Positions 6,412-16,779 of a stretch of DNA of 34,744 nucleotides are shown piece by piece; within the stretch, counting starts at the first letter, position 1; every line of letters starts with the position of its first letter. The DNA comes from an uncultured Gammaproteobacteria bacterium. Its GTDB lineage: Bacteria > Pseudomonadota > Gammaproteobacteria > CAMYKB01. The stretch is from contig CAMYKB010000024.1 of NCBI GenBank assembly GCA_947258875.1, positions 1 to 34,744 of the forward strand, written 5' to 3'. The notes below the pieces were generated by a model. The model saw only the letters and a list, made by a program, of their open reading frames with translations. It did not search any database and was not told the DNA's origin. The translations under genes and the position numbers were made by a program.

Positions 6412-7980
6412 TCAGTGCCTGAAATGCCGCATGCCGGTAAACACCATGGCCATGCCGTGCGCATCTGCAGCCTCAATGACCTCATCATCCCGCATGGAAC
6501 CGCCGGGCTGAATCACTGCCACGATACCAGCATCATGTGCCGCATCAATGCCATCACGGAACGGGAAGAAGGCGTCCGAGGCCATCACTGAATGCTTAAC
6601 CTCAAGCCCTGCGTGCTTGGCCTTGATGCCGGCGATACGTGCCGAGTTGATACGACTCATTTGCCCTGCGCCCACACCGATGGTCATATTATCCTTGCCA
6701 TACACAATGGCATTGGATTTGACAAACTTGGCAACCTGCCATGTAAACAACAGGTCCTGCATTTCGGCGTCCGAGGGTGTGCGCTGGGTCACCACTTTGA
6801 GTTCTTTGTACAAGGCAAGATCGGCTTCCTGCACCAGCAGCCCACCATTGACGCGTTTGAAGTCAAAGCGGTGTATTACCTCAGCTAACCAGGCGCCGCA
6901 CTCCAGCAGACGCACATTCTTTTTGCCGGCAACAATATCGACCGCTTCTTGCGAGACCTCAGGCGCGATGATGACCTCAACGAACTGTCGCTCCACTATG
7001 GTCCTGGCGGTTGCCCCATCGAGTACCTGGTTAAAAGCAATTATCCCGCCGAATGCGGATTCAGGATCGGTGCTGTAAGCACGTTCATACGCCTCCAGGA
7101 GGTTACTGCCGAGCGCCACGCCACAGGGATTGGCATGCTTGACGATCACACAGGCAGGCAAATCGAACTGTTTGACACATTCCAATGCCGCATCGGTATC
7201 GCCGATGTTGTTATATGACAGTTCCTTACCCTGTAGCTGCCGTGCCGTGGCGATAGATACTTCTTCAATATTGCGTTCGCGATAGAACGCCGCATTCTGG
7301 TGCGGATTTTCACCGTAACGCATAGCCTGCGCCTTGTCATATTGCAGGCTCAGGGTGCGTGGGAATTCGGATACATCGCCTACGCGCTTGCCAAGATAGT
7401 TGGCGATCATGCCGTCGTAACGCGCAGTATGCTCGAAGGCCTTTACGGCCAGATCAAAACGGGTGTCGTCGCCGATAACATTATCGTGCGCCTGCATTTC
7501 TTCCATCACACGCGCGTAGTCGGCAGGGTCTACAACTATACTGACATAAGCATGATTTTTGGCGGTGGCACGTACCATGGTTGGGCCGCCGATATCGATG
7601 TTCTCGATGGCATCAGCCAGGCTGCAATCCGCTGTGGAGACGGTTTGTTCAAAGGGGTACAGGTTGACCACTACCAGGTCGATAGGCGGAATGTCGTGTG
7701 CCTGCATCACCTCATCATCAATACCGCGCCGCCCTAAAATGCCACCATGGACTCTCGGGTGCAGGGTCTTGACGCGGCCGTCCATCATTTCGGGGAAACC
7801 GGTGTAATCCGAGACTTCGGTGACAGGAATGGCCGCTTCGGTTAGCATCCTCGCCGTGCCCCCTGTGGAGAGGATCTCGACACCAGCGGCATGCAGGAAA
7901 CCTGCAAAATCCACGATACCGTGTTTATCGGAAACACTGATCAGAGCCCGGCGGACGGGCAAGCCTAGAGTCTGCGCCAT
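6412..7980 (-). CDS. purH: Bifunctional AICAR formyltransferase / IMP cyclohydrolase
   Basis: PurH carries out the last two steps of IMP synthesis in the cytoplasm. The 522-residue protein has the normal length. The N-terminal MGS-like cyclohydrolase domain (about 1-195) shows [27 protein letters not shown] and [13 protein letters not shown]. The C-terminal formyltransferase domain has [12 protein letters not shown] and the catalytic KHANPCG motif (near residue 270), plus [15 protein letters not shown]-like sequence near the end. It lies 90 bases downstream of fis. In many gammaproteobacteria purD follows purH; here a terminator follows instead and purD is not in the window. Confidence 0.97.
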   Translation of the reverse strand: MAQTLGLPVRRALISVSDKHGIVDFAGFLHAAGVEILSTGGTARMLTEAAIPVTEVSDYTGFPEMMDGRVKTLHPRVHGGILGRRGIDDEVMQAHDIPPIDLVVVNLYPFEQTVSTADCSLADAIENIDIGGPTMVRATAKNHAYVSIVVDPADYARVMEEMQAHDNVIGDDTRFDLAVKAFEHTARYDGMIANYLGKRVGDVSEFPRTLSLQYDKAQAMRYGENPHQNAAFYRERNIEEVSIATARQLQGKELSYNNIGDTDAALECVKQFDLPACVIVKHANPCGVALGSNLLEAYERAYSTDPESAFGGIIAFNQVLDGATARTIVERQFVEVIIAPEVSQEAVDIVAGKKNVRLLECGAWLAEVIHRFDFKRVNGGLLVQEADLALYKELKVVTQRTPSDAEMQDLLFTWQVAKFVKSNAIVYGKDNMTIGVGAGQMSRINSARIAGIKAKHAGLEVKHSVMASDAFFPFRDGIDAAHDAGIVAVIQPGGSMRDDEVIEAADAHGMAMVFTGMRHFRH

Positions 7981-8070
7981 GCTACTTCCATTAGTGATTA
8001 AAGCCAGCGCGCAATTATAGCTGATGCGCCCGGCCTACCACAGGCCTGCGCGTTAGAGTTTTAGAGAAAA

Positions 8071-8355
8071 TCAGACGAGGTCGTACTGCTTGAGCTTCTT
8101 GCGCAGGGTACCGCGATTAAGACCAAGACACTGGGCAGCTTTAGTCTGGTTACCCCGACAATAGTCCATCACACTTTCCAGCAACGGACGTTCAACTTCT
8201 GTAAGTACAAGATTATAGAGTTCATCCGGCTCATGGCCGTCAAGCTGGCGAAAGTACTTTTGCATGGCGACCTTTACAGCATTACCCAACGGCTGATTGC
8301 GGCGCTCCGCCGGTGTCATACTTGTTACTACCTGGTTACTCATCTGCGCATTCAT
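8071..8355 (-). CDS. fis: DNA-binding protein Fis
   Basis: Fis is the small dimeric nucleoid-associated protein that bends DNA and regulates rRNA promoters and recombination. The 94-residue product ends in the classic Fis helix-turn-helix (YCRGNQTKAAQCLGLNRGT then LRKKLKQYDLV, residues about 64-94). Its ATG overlaps the dusB stop codon by four bases (ATGA), so it is translationally coupled to dusB, the arrangement known from enteric bacteria. A GGAGGGAGG ribosome-binding stretch precedes it inside dusB. A second in-frame ATG follows four codons later. Confidence 0.96.
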   Translation of the reverse strand: MNAQMSNQVVTSMTPAERRNQPLGNAVKVAMQKYFRQLDGHEPDELYNLVLTEVERPLLESVMDYCRGNQTKAAQCLGLNRGTLRKKLKQYDLV

Positions 8356-9347
8356 GCTACCTCCCTCCGTACCTGATTATTATTGTGATGCCCTTCAAAA
8401 AACGCCTGTATCATTTCGAGTTGCTCCCCTGCAGTTTCCAGCCGATTAATTGCTTGGCGGAAACTGTTTGTCACCTTATGTTGTTTTAAGTACCAGCCCA
8501 CGTGCTTCCTTGCCACCCTTACGCCAGTGTACTCACCATAGAATGCGTAGAGCGCCTGCAGATGAGACAACATGATCTCGCATACTTCCGCGTGTGACGG
8601 AGGTTGTCGTAATTTACCGGTGCGTAGGTAGTCTTCAGTCTCGCGAAACAACCAGGGCCTCCCCTGTGCTGCGCGGCCAATCATAATGGCATCAGCGCCG
8701 GTAAATTCCAAGACCTTTTTTGCTTTTTGCGGACTATTAATATCGCCATTCGCAATCACAGGGATCTGAACAGTATTTTTTATATCCCTGATAGTAGAAT
8801 ATTCGGCCTCACCCTTGTATGCACATGCACGTGTGCGTCCGTGCACCGCTAACGCCTTGATTCCCGAGTCTTCAGCGATGCGTGCAATACGTGTACCATT
8901 TTTATTTGTTTGATCAGTTCCGGTGCGAATTTTCAAGGTTACCGGAACATTTACTGCACCCACTACAGCATGCAATATTTTGGCCACCAGTAATTCATCT
9001 TGCAATAAGGCTGAACCCGCCATTTTGTTGCAGACTTTTTTTGCCGGGCAGCCCATATTAATATCTATTATCTGCGCACCACGATCGACATTATAGAGTG
9101 CGGCATGCGCCATCATAGACGGTTCGGTGCCTGCAATTTGCACTACGCGCGGCTCGGTTTCGCCATCGTGGTCCAGCCGCCGCTGCGTTTTCACACTGCC
9201 CCACAATTTCGGATTGGATGTCACCATTTCAGACACCGCCATACCCGCACCCAAACGCTTACAGAGCTGCCTGAAAGGGCGGTCGGTCACGCCCGCCATA
9301 GGCGCGAGTATCAACTTATTATCGACGCTGAACGGTCCTATACGCAT
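8352..9347 (-). CDS. dusB: tRNA-dihydrouridine synthase B
   Basis: DusB is an FMN enzyme that reduces uridines in the tRNA D-loop. The 331-residue protein shows LILAPMAGVTDRPFR (FMN-binding start of the barrel), INMGCPAKKV with the active-site Cys at residue 100, LKIRTG, AVHGRTR, IANGDI and IMIGRAAQGRPW, all typical. The C-terminal helical domain (about 250-331) binds tRNA. It is the first gene of the dusB-fis pair; the 152 bases separating it from the DUF3426 gene leave room for a promoter, though I see no clear one. Confidence 0.96.
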   Translation of the reverse strand: MRIGPFSVDNKLILAPMAGVTDRPFRQLCKRLGAGMAVSEMVTSNPKLWGSVKTQRRLDHDGETEPRVVQIAGTEPSMMAHAALYNVDRGAQIIDINMGCPAKKVCNKMAGSALLQDELLVAKILHAVVGAVNVPVTLKIRTGTDQTNKNGTRIARIAEDSGIKALAVHGRTRACAYKGEAEYSTIRDIKNTVQIPVIANGDINSPQKAKKVLEFTGADAIMIGRAAQGRPWLFRETEDYLRTGKLRQPPSHAEVCEIMLSHLQALYAFYGEYTGVRVARKHVGWYLKQHKVTNSFRQAINRLETAGEQLEMIQAFFEGHHNNNQVRREVA

Positions 9348-9499
9348 TATCCAGATTGTCTATACGCTGAAATTAGGCGGGGCCGCGCATGATACCGCGT
9401 GCACCAGACCAGTAAAACCCATTTCAATACAACTCAGCCAGGGAAACCCTGATTAATTCTGGACTGTGGGTAGCTGGGCATGAAATATTCAATGATCCC

Positions 9500-10318
9500 C
9501 TAGATAATGTCGAACTCGAAGGCGAGCGCATTCTCGCCCGGGTCAATCACTTCCAGAGAAACACTAACCGGAACACCCGTTGGTAGCGCCTCATTTACAT
9601 CTGTCCCGGACAGGTATTCGATTGGCATAAAGCGTCGTGTCGCAATAATCTTGCCCTGCAAATTCGTCAATGACACCTGCAACAAGGGATAAGGCTGAGC
9701 GAACGGCGCGTTGTGCTTAAAGGTCGCTGTTATCACGAGGGCGCCGGACTCGTTGGGGTGTGAGTAGATGTTACGGTCAACCAGCTCAAATGCCGCAACA
9801 TCACGCAACGGGCCCACTTCGCAACCCAGAAAACGGCAGGCCTTTTGCATAACACGATGCCCCGCCGGCTCCTGCATCAGGTTTGGGAAATTAAAGTAAA
9901 TTAGCTGTGCCGCCAGCATCAATACCATCAGCACTGAAAAGACTCGCCATGGCAAGCTGGACCGGGTTACCGGCGGTTCGAACGCACTTTCAAGTTCCCG
10001 ATGTAACACACTCGGTATTGCGGCGGGATCATGAGCGGCCTCTGGTTGTTCATCAGTCTCGCCCCCCATGTCAGCAAACGAGTCGAAATCCAACTCAGAC
10101 TCGGGTGTTTCCAGCACGATATGCTCCATATCATCTTCTGGATGATCGGGGGCAAACAAATCCTTCTGTTTTAAATGGTCGCCCACAGACGACATGACGT
10201 GTTCCAGGCCGTTAAAAACCTTACTGCACTGACCGCAGCGCACCATACCGTCAGCTGATTTAAGCTGCTGCTTACTGGCGAGGAATACGGAATGACAGTC
10301 GGGGCAACGAATCTGCAT
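9500..10318 (-). CDS. Zinc-ribbon membrane protein (MJ0042 / DUF3426)
   Basis: The 272-residue protein starts with a zinc ribbon: CPDC at residues 5-8 and CGQC at 28-31. An acidic linker follows, then one membrane segment (VFSVLMVLMLAAQLIYFNF, about residues 126-144), then a DUF3426 domain of about 120 residues that includes LRDVAAFELVDRNIYSHP and PSGTDVNEALPTG-like sequence near the end. The function is unknown. The gene occurs between prmA and dusB in Pseudomonas and relatives, and the same order is kept here, which supports the call. Confidence 0.9.
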   Translation of the reverse strand: MQIRCPDCHSVFLASKQQLKSADGMVRCGQCSKVFNGLEHVMSSVGDHLKQKDLFAPDHPEDDMEHIVLETPESELDFDSFADMGGETDEQPEAAHDPAAIPSVLHRELESAFEPPVTRSSLPWRVFSVLMVLMLAAQLIYFNFPNLMQEPAGHRVMQKACRFLGCEVGPLRDVAAFELVDRNIYSHPNESGALVITATFKHNAPFAQPYPLLQVSLTNLQGKIIATRRFMPIEYLSGTDVNEALPTGVPVSVSLEVIDPGENALAFEFDII

Positions 10319-10365
10319 AACAAATCAAGATACCTGTATTTAGCGCCCCGGAACAAGGAATAATT

Positions 10366-11238
10366 TCATAACTTACGTACCGCTTCGATGAGCGCCCAGC
10401 CCTGCTCATCTTCGATGTTACGTATTTCAAACAGCTGCGCATAGGCGCTGACCACCTCTTCTATCTGCTCGGCCAGTATTCCGGAAAGAACGATATACCC
10501 TCCTTTCCTGACCTTGGCAGCAAGCTCAGTTGCCAGATCGACTAACGGCCCGGAGAGAATATTCGCCAACAATAAATCGGCTTGTACAGGCGGCGCCTCA
10601 GCTGCCAGGTAGGTCGAGATTTGAGTTTCTGCAATGATGTTTTTCAATGTATTGTTACGCGTCGCTAACAGGGCCTGCGGATCGATATCCACGGCACACA
10701 CATGAGCTGCGCCCAGCTTAAGGGCTGCAATGGCCAGGATACCCGAGCCGCACCCGTAATCGATCACTTGCAAGCCCGCAGGCGCATGGCCGTCCAGCCA
10801 TTTGAGACATAACGCGGTCGTCGGATGAGTACCCGTGCCAAAGGCCAATCCGGGATCGAGCAGGATATTGACGGCATCAGGCACTACAGGAGCGCACCAG
10901 CTTGGGCAGATCCACAACCCTTTACCAAAACGCATAGGCTTGAACTCATCCATCCAGACGCGCGTCCAGTCCTGATCCGGCAGCACCTCGACAGCCACTT
11001 CAGGTTCGCGGCCAACCGCCTCAGCCAAGGCGGCACGCAAGCCCGCGCAATCCGGCTCAGCATCGAACAGAGAGTTTATGACCACATCCGGCCACAAGGG
11101 TGTTTCACCAGGCGCGGGCTCCAGCACCGGTGAATCGGCAGCGTCACTCAAGGTGACAGAAAGCGCGCCATACGTTTCAAGCACGCGCTCGATCGCATCG
11201 AGTTCACTTTTTAGGGCGTGGATAATGGTCTGGTGCAT
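10366..11238 (-). CDS. prmA: Ribosomal protein L11 methyltransferase
   Basis: PrmA uses S-adenosylmethionine to trimethylate L11. The 290-residue protein has the small N-terminal L11-recognition domain (about 1-55), the linker containing WTRVWMDEFKPMRFG and LWICPSW, and the Rossmann catalytic domain with GLAFGTGTHPTTALCL, the SAM-binding motif DYGCGSGILAIAALKLGA and LLANILSGPL. Length and motif order fit the family. It lies 35 bases downstream of accC. Confidence 0.96.
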   Translation of the reverse strand: MHQTIIHALKSELDAIERVLETYGALSVTLSDAADSPVLEPAPGETPLWPDVVINSLFDAEPDCAGLRAALAEAVGREPEVAVEVLPDQDWTRVWMDEFKPMRFGKGLWICPSWCAPVVPDAVNILLDPGLAFGTGTHPTTALCLKWLDGHAPAGLQVIDYGCGSGILAIAALKLGAAHVCAVDIDPQALLATRNNTLKNIIAETQISTYLAAEAPPVQADLLLANILSGPLVDLATELAAKVRKGGYIVLSGILAEQIEEVVSAYAQLFEIRNIEDEQGWALIEAVRKL

Positions 11239-11273
11239 CGAAAACCCGCTCGCGGGTATCCCAGTAAGCGGCC

Positions 11274-12614
11274 TTATAGGCCGAGTTTTTTCTCAAGATA
11301 GTGAATATCGGTACCGCCCGCCTGGAAAGCGGCATCATTCACAATGTCGTGGTGCAACACAATATTGGTCTTGATCCCTTCCAGAACGATTTCACTCAAG
11401 GCGCCATCCATACGGCGTAGCGCCGCGCGGCGATCATCGGCATAAGTGATAAGTTTGCCGATCATGGAGTCATAATAGGGCGGCACACGGTAACCATTAT
11501 AGACATGGGTATCGACGCGCACACCAGGCCCCCCCGGACTGTGGAACAAACTGATGGTGCCCGGCGAAGGCATGAAGGTTTCCGCGTCCTCGGCGTTGAG
11601 GCGGCACTCGACAGCGTGCCCGCGGATACGCACATCCTGTTGCTTGTAGGAAAGCTCTTCACCCGCGGCAATCCGTAACTGCTGCTTGACGATGTCGATA
11701 CCCGTCACCATTTCGGTAACGGGATGTTCAACCTGCACACGGGTATTCATTTCAATGAAGTAGAACTCATCGTTTTCATAAAGGAACTCGAAGGTACCGG
11801 CACCGCGATAGCCGATCTGCCGGCAAGCCTCCGCACAACGCTCGCCCATACGATTGCGTTGCTCTTCGCTGATACCCGGCGCAGGCGCTTCCTCAACCAC
11901 CTTCTGATGACGGCGTTGCATCGAACAGTCACGCTCACCCAGGTGTATAGCATTACCATGGGTATCAGCCAGCACCTGAAACTCGACATGTCGTGGCGTT
12001 TCCAGAAACTTTTCCATGTAGAGCGTGCCATTGTTGAACGCCGCTTCGGCCTCACCGCGTGTTAGCGCGATCGAATTCAGCAACGCCCCTTCCGCGTGCA
12101 CAACACGCATGCCACGCCCGCCGCCGCCACCAGCGGCCTTGATGATAACGGGATAACCGATCTCTTTAGCAAGCCGCAAATTTTCTTCCGGATCATCACC
12201 CAGCGGGCCATCCGAGCCCGGCACGCAGGGTACCCCTGCTTTTTTCATTGCGCTGATGGCTGAAATTTTGTCACCCATCACGCGGATAGTCTCGGCACGC
12301 GGACCAATAAAAATAAATCCGCTGGATTCAACACGTTCCGCAAAATCGGCGTTCTCGGACAAGAAACCGTAGCCGGGATGAATCGCCATCGCATCGGTGA
12401 GTTCAGCTGCGCTGATTATTGCAGGCGCATTCAAATAGCTGAGAGCGGATTGTGCTGGGCCGATACAAACTGATTCGTCCGCCAGGCGTACATGCATTAG
12501 ATCGCGGTCAGCATCGGAGTGCACCGCGACCGTCTTGATACCCAACTCACGACACGCGCGGTAGATACGTAATGCGATTTCGCCACGATTAGCGATAACA
12601 ACTTTATCAAGCAT
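11274..12614 (-). CDS. accC: Acetyl-CoA carboxylase, biotin carboxylase subunit
   Basis: AccC carboxylates the biotin on AccB with ATP and bicarbonate, the first step of fatty-acid synthesis. The 446-residue protein matches the E. coli enzyme nearly end to end: [34 protein letters not shown], the glycine-rich ATP loop [52 protein letters not shown] and HYLEKKLGL at the end. I use the ATG at 12614, which gives the family N terminus; the frame opens 12 codons earlier. It lies 67 bases downstream of accB, in the usual accBC operon. Confidence 0.97.
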   Translation of the reverse strand: MLDKVVIANRGEIALRIYRACRELGIKTVAVHSDADRDLMHVRLADESVCIGPAQSALSYLNAPAIISAAELTDAMAIHPGYGFLSENADFAERVESSGFIFIGPRAETIRVMGDKISAISAMKKAGVPCVPGSDGPLGDDPEENLRLAKEIGYPVIIKAAGGGGGRGMRVVHAEGALLNSIALTRGEAEAAFNNGTLYMEKFLETPRHVEFQVLADTHGNAIHLGERDCSMQRRHQKVVEEAPAPGISEEQRNRMGERCAEACRQIGYRGAGTFEFLYENDEFYFIEMNTRVQVEHPVTEMVTGIDIVKQQLRIAAGEELSYKQQDVRIRGHAVECRLNAEDAETFMPSPGTISLFHSPGGPGVRVDTHVYNGYRVPPYYDSMIGKLITYADDRRAALRRMDGALSEIVLEGIKTNIVLHHDIVNDAAFQAGGTDIHYLEKKLGL

Positions 12615-12681
12615 AATTCTAGTTGGAAGCTTCCCGTTGGATGACTGCAACCGGCATAGCCGGAACGTTACTGCAATTTTA

Positions 12682-13137
12682 TTACTCGATCACAACTAGG
12701 GGCTGGCCATACTCCACCGGTTGCGCGTTTTCCACCAGGATCGCCTTGACGGTGCCGGCCTTGTCCGCCTCGATCTGGTTTAGCATCTTCATCGCCTCAA
12801 TGATGCACAGGGTGTCACCCACCTCAACACTTTGGCCGACATCGACAAACGCCTTGGAACCGGGTGACGGCGCGCGGTAAAAGGTGCCCACCATCGGTGA
12901 CTCGACAACATGCCCTGCCGGTACGGCATCAACGCCCTGATCGATTGCTTCAGCTGGCGGGGCAACCGCAGCAACAGGCGCCACGGGTGCAGCAGGTGGC
13001 GGCATATACGTGGGCGCAGCAGCAGCCGGGCCGGCGCGGCTGATACGCACCGATTCCTCGCCTTCCTTGATTTCAATCTCGGCCACGCCGGACTCATCCA
13101 GCAATTCAATCAGTTTTTTAATTTTGCGTATATCCAT
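12682..13137 (-). CDS. accB: Biotin carboxyl carrier protein of acetyl-CoA carboxylase
   Basis: AccB carries the biotin that shuttles CO2 from AccC to the carboxyltransferase. The 151-residue protein has the N-terminal [13 protein letters not shown] helix, a flexible Ala/Pro-rich linker (about residues 36-66) and a C-terminal biotinyl domain with the biotinylation motif EAMKM, Lys117. The ATG at 13137 has GAGGTAG upstream; a TTG one codon earlier is less likely. The aroQ stop is four bases upstream, so the two are probably translationally coupled. Confidence 0.96.
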   Translation of the reverse strand: MDIRKIKKLIELLDESGVAEIEIKEGEESVRISRAGPAAAAPTYMPPPAAPVAPVAAVAPPAEAIDQGVDAVPAGHVVESPMVGTFYRAPSPGSKAFVDVGQSVEVGDTLCIIEAMKMLNQIEADKAGTVKAILVENAQPVEYGQPLVVIE

Positions 13138-13141
13138 CAAT

Positions 13142-13588
13142 CTACCTCGATGGGTTAAGCCAATCCGCGGCAGCCGTTAACGCCAACTCGTAACCTCTTG
13201 CCCCGAACCCCGAGATGACGCCTTTGGCGATATCCGACAGATAGGAGTGTTGACGAAATGACTCGCGCGCGAAGATATTGGATAAGTGGATTTCGATAAA
13301 GGGTATTTCGACACCTAATAGTGCATCCCGTAACGCGATACTGGTATGTGTGAATGCGCCTGGATTGAAAATAATAAAACCTGTGCCATCATGACTCGCG
13401 GCATGAATACGCTCCACGAGCTCACTTTCGGCATTGCTTTGCAGGGCCTCGAGGGCATGGCCTAGGGAAGCCGCCTGAACACGCAAGCCGGACTCGATCT
13501 TGTCCAGCGTAACCGAGCCATAGAGCTCGGGTTCGCGTTGCCCCAACAAATTGAGGTTAGGCCCGTTCAAAAGCAGTATTTTCGCCAT
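13142..13588 (-). CDS. aroQ: 3-dehydroquinate dehydratase, type II
   Basis: AroQ dehydrates 3-dehydroquinate in the shikimate pathway. The 148-residue protein has the type II signature: [20 protein letters not shown] with catalytic Tyr23, [19 protein letters not shown], and [16 protein letters not shown] with the catalytic His. The length is normal for the dodecameric enzyme. It is the first gene of the minus-strand run aroQ-accB-accC-prmA. Confidence 0.97.
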   Translation of the reverse strand: MAKILLLNGPNLNLLGQREPELYGSVTLDKIESGLRVQAASLGHALEALQSNAESELVERIHAASHDGTGFIIFNPGAFTHTSIALRDALLGVEIPFIEIHLSNIFARESFRQHSYLSDIAKGVISGFGARGYELALTAAADWLNPSR

Positions 13589-13882
13589 TTTGTGTAAATT
13601 TTGTAGCGATTTGTCGCAAACTCCCCAAAAATCACAACATCAGGGAACGATTGAGCGCATTCTGCACCATCCGTTAGTCATTGTCCAGATTGCAGTAGTT
13701 AGAAACAGAATCGCTTCATATCGAGACAATTTCGCAGCATTAAGCCTTTCCCGAGAACAGTATGAATAACCATCGGAAAAACGCCCGACAAGCGCTTTAA
13801 AGGGACAGCAACAGGATTATAGCGTCGATATGCCCGTTAATGCTTGCTGTATGCGGTAACTTAAGATTGTTTCCGTAGCCGG
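13589..13882. other. Gene-free region upstream of aroQ
   Basis: These 294 bases lie between the aroQ start and the TlpA-like stop, both on the minus strand. The half next to aroQ is AT-rich (TTGTGATTTTTGGGG and TACAAAATTTACAC on the minus strand) and probably holds the promoter of the aroQ-accBC run, but I cannot assign exact boxes. I see no terminator or gene here. Confidence 0.4.
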
Positions 13883-14476
13883 CTACAGCAGTTTCCTGAG
13901 CTCACTCTCCAACACTTCGCCGCTGAGTTCACCAGGGCGAATAAAACGCACCTTGCCTTCACGATCCAACAACACACTGTATGGCAACACGCCATAACGA
14001 TTGCCAAACTGCCGCGCAACATTCACTGCATCGTCATCGCCTATCAATAATGCATACTCAACACCCATGGCGTCGGTGAAATCAATCACAGCCTGGGCAT
14101 CGTCCAGGGCAATACCGACAATTTCAAAACCCTGTTGACGGTATTTTTCATGCATCTCTACAAAGGCGGGCATCTCTTTGCGGCAGGGCGGACACCAGGT
14201 CGCCCAAAAATTAATCAGCAATACCTTGCCATCCCAGTGGCTGACCGATACCGGGCTGCCGGCAGGGTCCTGCAAGGTAAAATCAGGGCGTCGTGTCCCC
14301 AGTATGCCATTCGCTGGTGCAGGACCGCTACTCTTGATGACAGGCAAAGGCTTGACTGTTTCAATGGCGCTCGATTGATTCATCCACTGGAACATAAAAA
14401 AACCGGCAGCCACAGCAACAGCGAGACCCGCGATAAACAACGGAGTGAACAGGGTTTTTGGTCTGGGCGAATTCAT
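13883..14476 (-). CDS. TlpA/ResA-like periplasmic thioredoxin
   Basis: The 197-residue protein has an N-terminal membrane anchor (about residues 10-30) and a periplasmic thioredoxin domain of the AhpC/TSA-Redoxin type. It has LLINFWATWCPPCRKEMP with redox Cys95 and Cys98, IVGIALDD and the cis-Pro segment GVLPYSVLLDREGKV. Proteins of this kind reduce disulfides during cytochrome c maturation or other envelope tasks and draw electrons from DsbD. The dsbD gene is 20 bases upstream on the same strand, which supports that link. Its exact substrate cannot be told. Confidence 0.9.
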   Translation of the reverse strand: MNSPRPKTLFTPLFIAGLAVAVAAGFFMFQWMNQSSAIETVKPLPVIKSSGPAPANGILGTRRPDFTLQDPAGSPVSVSHWDGKVLLINFWATWCPPCRKEMPAFVEMHEKYRQQGFEIVGIALDDAQAVIDFTDAMGVEYALLIGDDDAVNVARQFGNRYGVLPYSVLLDREGKVRFIRPGELSGEVLESELRKLL

Positions 14477-14496
14477 GGCTAGTATTTTCCTATTGG

Positions 14497-16779
14497 TTAT
14501 TCGCCAGCGTTGGCGCGCCGCACATGCGCAGCAAACTTCTCTGCAGGCACATAACCGACCACGCGGTAGCGCGAGAGTTCCTCTCCCTTGAGATCAAAGA
14601 ACAGGATGGCAGGCGGACCAAATATTCCGAAATGCTTTAACAAGGCCTTGTCCACTGCGTCGTTGGCGGTGACATCAGCTTGTAATAACACTGTATTCCC
14701 GAGTGCGGCTTGTACTTCTGGATCCGTAAAGGTGAAGGCCTCCATCTCCTTACACGAAGTACACCAGTCAGCGTAGAAATCAAACATGACCGTTTTGCCT
14801 TGTTGGTTGGCCGTTGCCACCGCACGCTGCAAATCATCGATACTTTTAATGCGCTGGAATTGTAGTCCGGCGTGCGCCACTTGCCCGGAGGTACCAGCAA
14901 CACCACCACCGAACACACCCTTCAGAGGTTGTAACACACTGTGACCACCGGCTGCGGCACCCACCACCAATAACGCGCCATACAATAACATGATGAGTCC
15001 AACACCCTTCCACAGCCGGTACCAACCGGAAACACCTTGCTTGATACCTTCCAATGCGCCCATATAAATGCCGGAAACAATCAGCAACACACCCCACAGG
15101 ACCATTGTCACTTGCACGGGCAATACGCGCTCGACCAACCAGATCGCTACCGCGAGCAACAACACGCCGAATACAGCCTTAATCGCATCCATCCAGGGAC
15201 CGGCCTTGGGTAGCAACTTGCCGGCAGAGGTGCCGATCGCCAGCAATGGCGCCCCCATACCCATACTCAAAGCAAATAAGGCCAGACCACCGAGCACGGC
15301 ATCACCCGTGTTGGCGATATAGATCAACGCGCCGATGAGGGGCGCGGTCACGCAAGGGCCGACGATAAGCGCCGACAAAAATCCCATAATGGCGACACCC
15401 ATCAGGGTGCCACCTTGTTGACTGTTGCTAACCTGGCTGAGCTTGCTCTGCACGGCATTCGGCATCTGTAATTCGTAGAAACCGAACATGGAAAAGGAAA
15501 GTGCGACAAACACAACAGCGAAGATGCCCAGCACCCAGGGATTCTGGAACAACGCCTGAACGTTTTCACCGGAAAGCCCGACCAGCACACCCACGACGGT
15601 ATAGGTCAACGCCATGGCAAGCACATAAACCAGCGATAAGGTAAAGGCACGCCCGGTAGTAATCTTATCGCCCTGCCCGATAATAATACCCGACAGGATC
15701 GGGATCATCGGGAATACGCATGGCGTGAATGCAAGCAACAAACCAAGACCAAAGAAGGTCAATAGACTCAGCCATACCTTGCCGGAAGACAATGACCCGG
15801 CAATACGGTCCTGCTCGGACTGATAGGCATCACCGGAAGCCGTTTCAGTCTTTGTCACAGCATCTGTCTTGGTCGCCGCTATCGTTGTTGTTGTCGCTGT
15901 GTGCGCAGGCAAATTTACACTCAGCTGTTTGGTGATCGGCGGGTAACAGATGCCCTGTTCGGCACAACCCTGATATTTCGCTTCCAATGTGATTGTTTGC
16001 GCCGGGCCTGTTGCACGCTCCAGGGGGATGGGCGCTTCAATTACATGTTGATAGATCTCTACGGGTCCAAAAAAGGGATCGTTCTTGGTCTTTCCCGGTG
16101 GCAACTGTATCGGACCCAGCACAATGTCTTGCGCATCCTTCAGGACAAATCCGGTTTTATCCCGATACAGGTAATAACCCTCGGCTATCACCCAGCTGGC
16201 GCGCAAGGTATTGGAATCCGTGACATCCACAGTGACCTGGAAGGCATCATCGGGGTCGAGAAATTCATCTCCGCTGCTACCACCAAGATTGCCTGCTAGG
16301 TCGCTTAGCGCCGCCAGCGGCGCGGGGCGTTTCATTGTTTGCACAGCAGCAGGCAGGGTCAGGTTGGCCTGCTGAGTCAGCGGCGGATAGCACACACCCA
16401 GATCAGCGCAGCCCTGGGACACGGTCTTGAGTTGCAGTGTATCTGCAGCACCGGCAGCACGCTCTATCGGTATTACGATCTCAATCTGGTTACGATGAAC
16501 CTCCACGTCACCGAAAAACTCGTCATGCTTGACCTTGCCAGACGGAATAATGGGCGAACCCAACGTATAGCCAGGCGTGGTGATTTCAAATTTGAATTTG
16601 TCACGGTAGAGGTAATAACCTTCGGCAATCTTCCAGCGGGCGATCAGCGTATTACCATCTTTCACCGATGCCTGTAGCTGAAAAGCCTTTTCCGGTTCCA
16701 GCAGTTCGTCGCCAGCACTCTCGGCAAACGCATTACCCATAAAAAATGAGAACAATAGTAATAATAAAAACTGTTTCAT
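14497..16779 (-). CDS. dsbD: Thiol:disulfide interchange protein DsbD with two alpha domains
   Basis: DsbD carries electrons from cytoplasmic thioredoxin to the periplasm. This one has 760 residues; the E. coli protein has about 565. After a signal peptide (1-19) there are two complete N-terminal alpha domains: residues about 22-145 (CADLGVCYPP, Cys124/Cys130) and about 168-292 (CAEQGICYPP, Cys272/Cys278). Each begins with a DELLEP/DEFLDP stretch followed by AEGYYLYRDK. Then come the eight-helix beta domain (about 335-610) with FTPCVFPMIP (Cys354) and VGPCVTAP (Cys476), and a thioredoxin gamma domain with DWCTSC (Cys673/Cys676). The ATG at 16779 gives the signal peptide; it overlaps the cutA stop by four bases. 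Confidence 0.95.
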   Translation of the reverse strand: MKQFLLLLLFSFFMGNAFAESAGDELLEPEKAFQLQASVKDGNTLIARWKIAEGYYLYRDKFKFEITTPGYTLGSPIIPSGKVKHDEFFGDVEVHRNQIEIVIPIERAAGAADTLQLKTVSQGCADLGVCYPPLTQQANLTLPAAVQTMKRPAPLAALSDLAGNLGGSSGDEFLDPDDAFQVTVDVTDSNTLRASWVIAEGYYLYRDKTGFVLKDAQDIVLGPIQLPPGKTKNDPFFGPVEIYQHVIEAPIPLERATGPAQTITLEAKYQGCAEQGICYPPITKQLSVNLPAHTATTTTIAATKTDAVTKTETASGDAYQSEQDRIAGSLSSGKVWLSLLTFFGLGLLLAFTPCVFPMIPILSGIIIGQGDKITTGRAFTLSLVYVLAMALTYTVVGVLVGLSGENVQALFQNPWVLGIFAVVFVALSFSMFGFYELQMPNAVQSKLSQVSNSQQGGTLMGVAIMGFLSALIVGPCVTAPLIGALIYIANTGDAVLGGLALFALSMGMGAPLLAIGTSAGKLLPKAGPWMDAIKAVFGVLLLAVAIWLVERVLPVQVTMVLWGVLLIVSGIYMGALEGIKQGVSGWYRLWKGVGLIMLLYGALLVVGAAAGGHSVLQPLKGVFGGGVAGTSGQVAHAGLQFQRIKSIDDLQRAVATANQQGKTVMFDFYADWCTSCKEMEAFTFTDPEVQAALGNTVLLQADVTANDAVDKALLKHFGIFGPPAILFFDLKGEELSRYRVVGYVPAEKFAAHVRRANAGE

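Noticed and set aside
6548-7078. Plus-strand frames inside purH
   Set aside because: Shadows of the strongly conserved purH coding strand, with no ribosome-binding site or protein-like features of their own.
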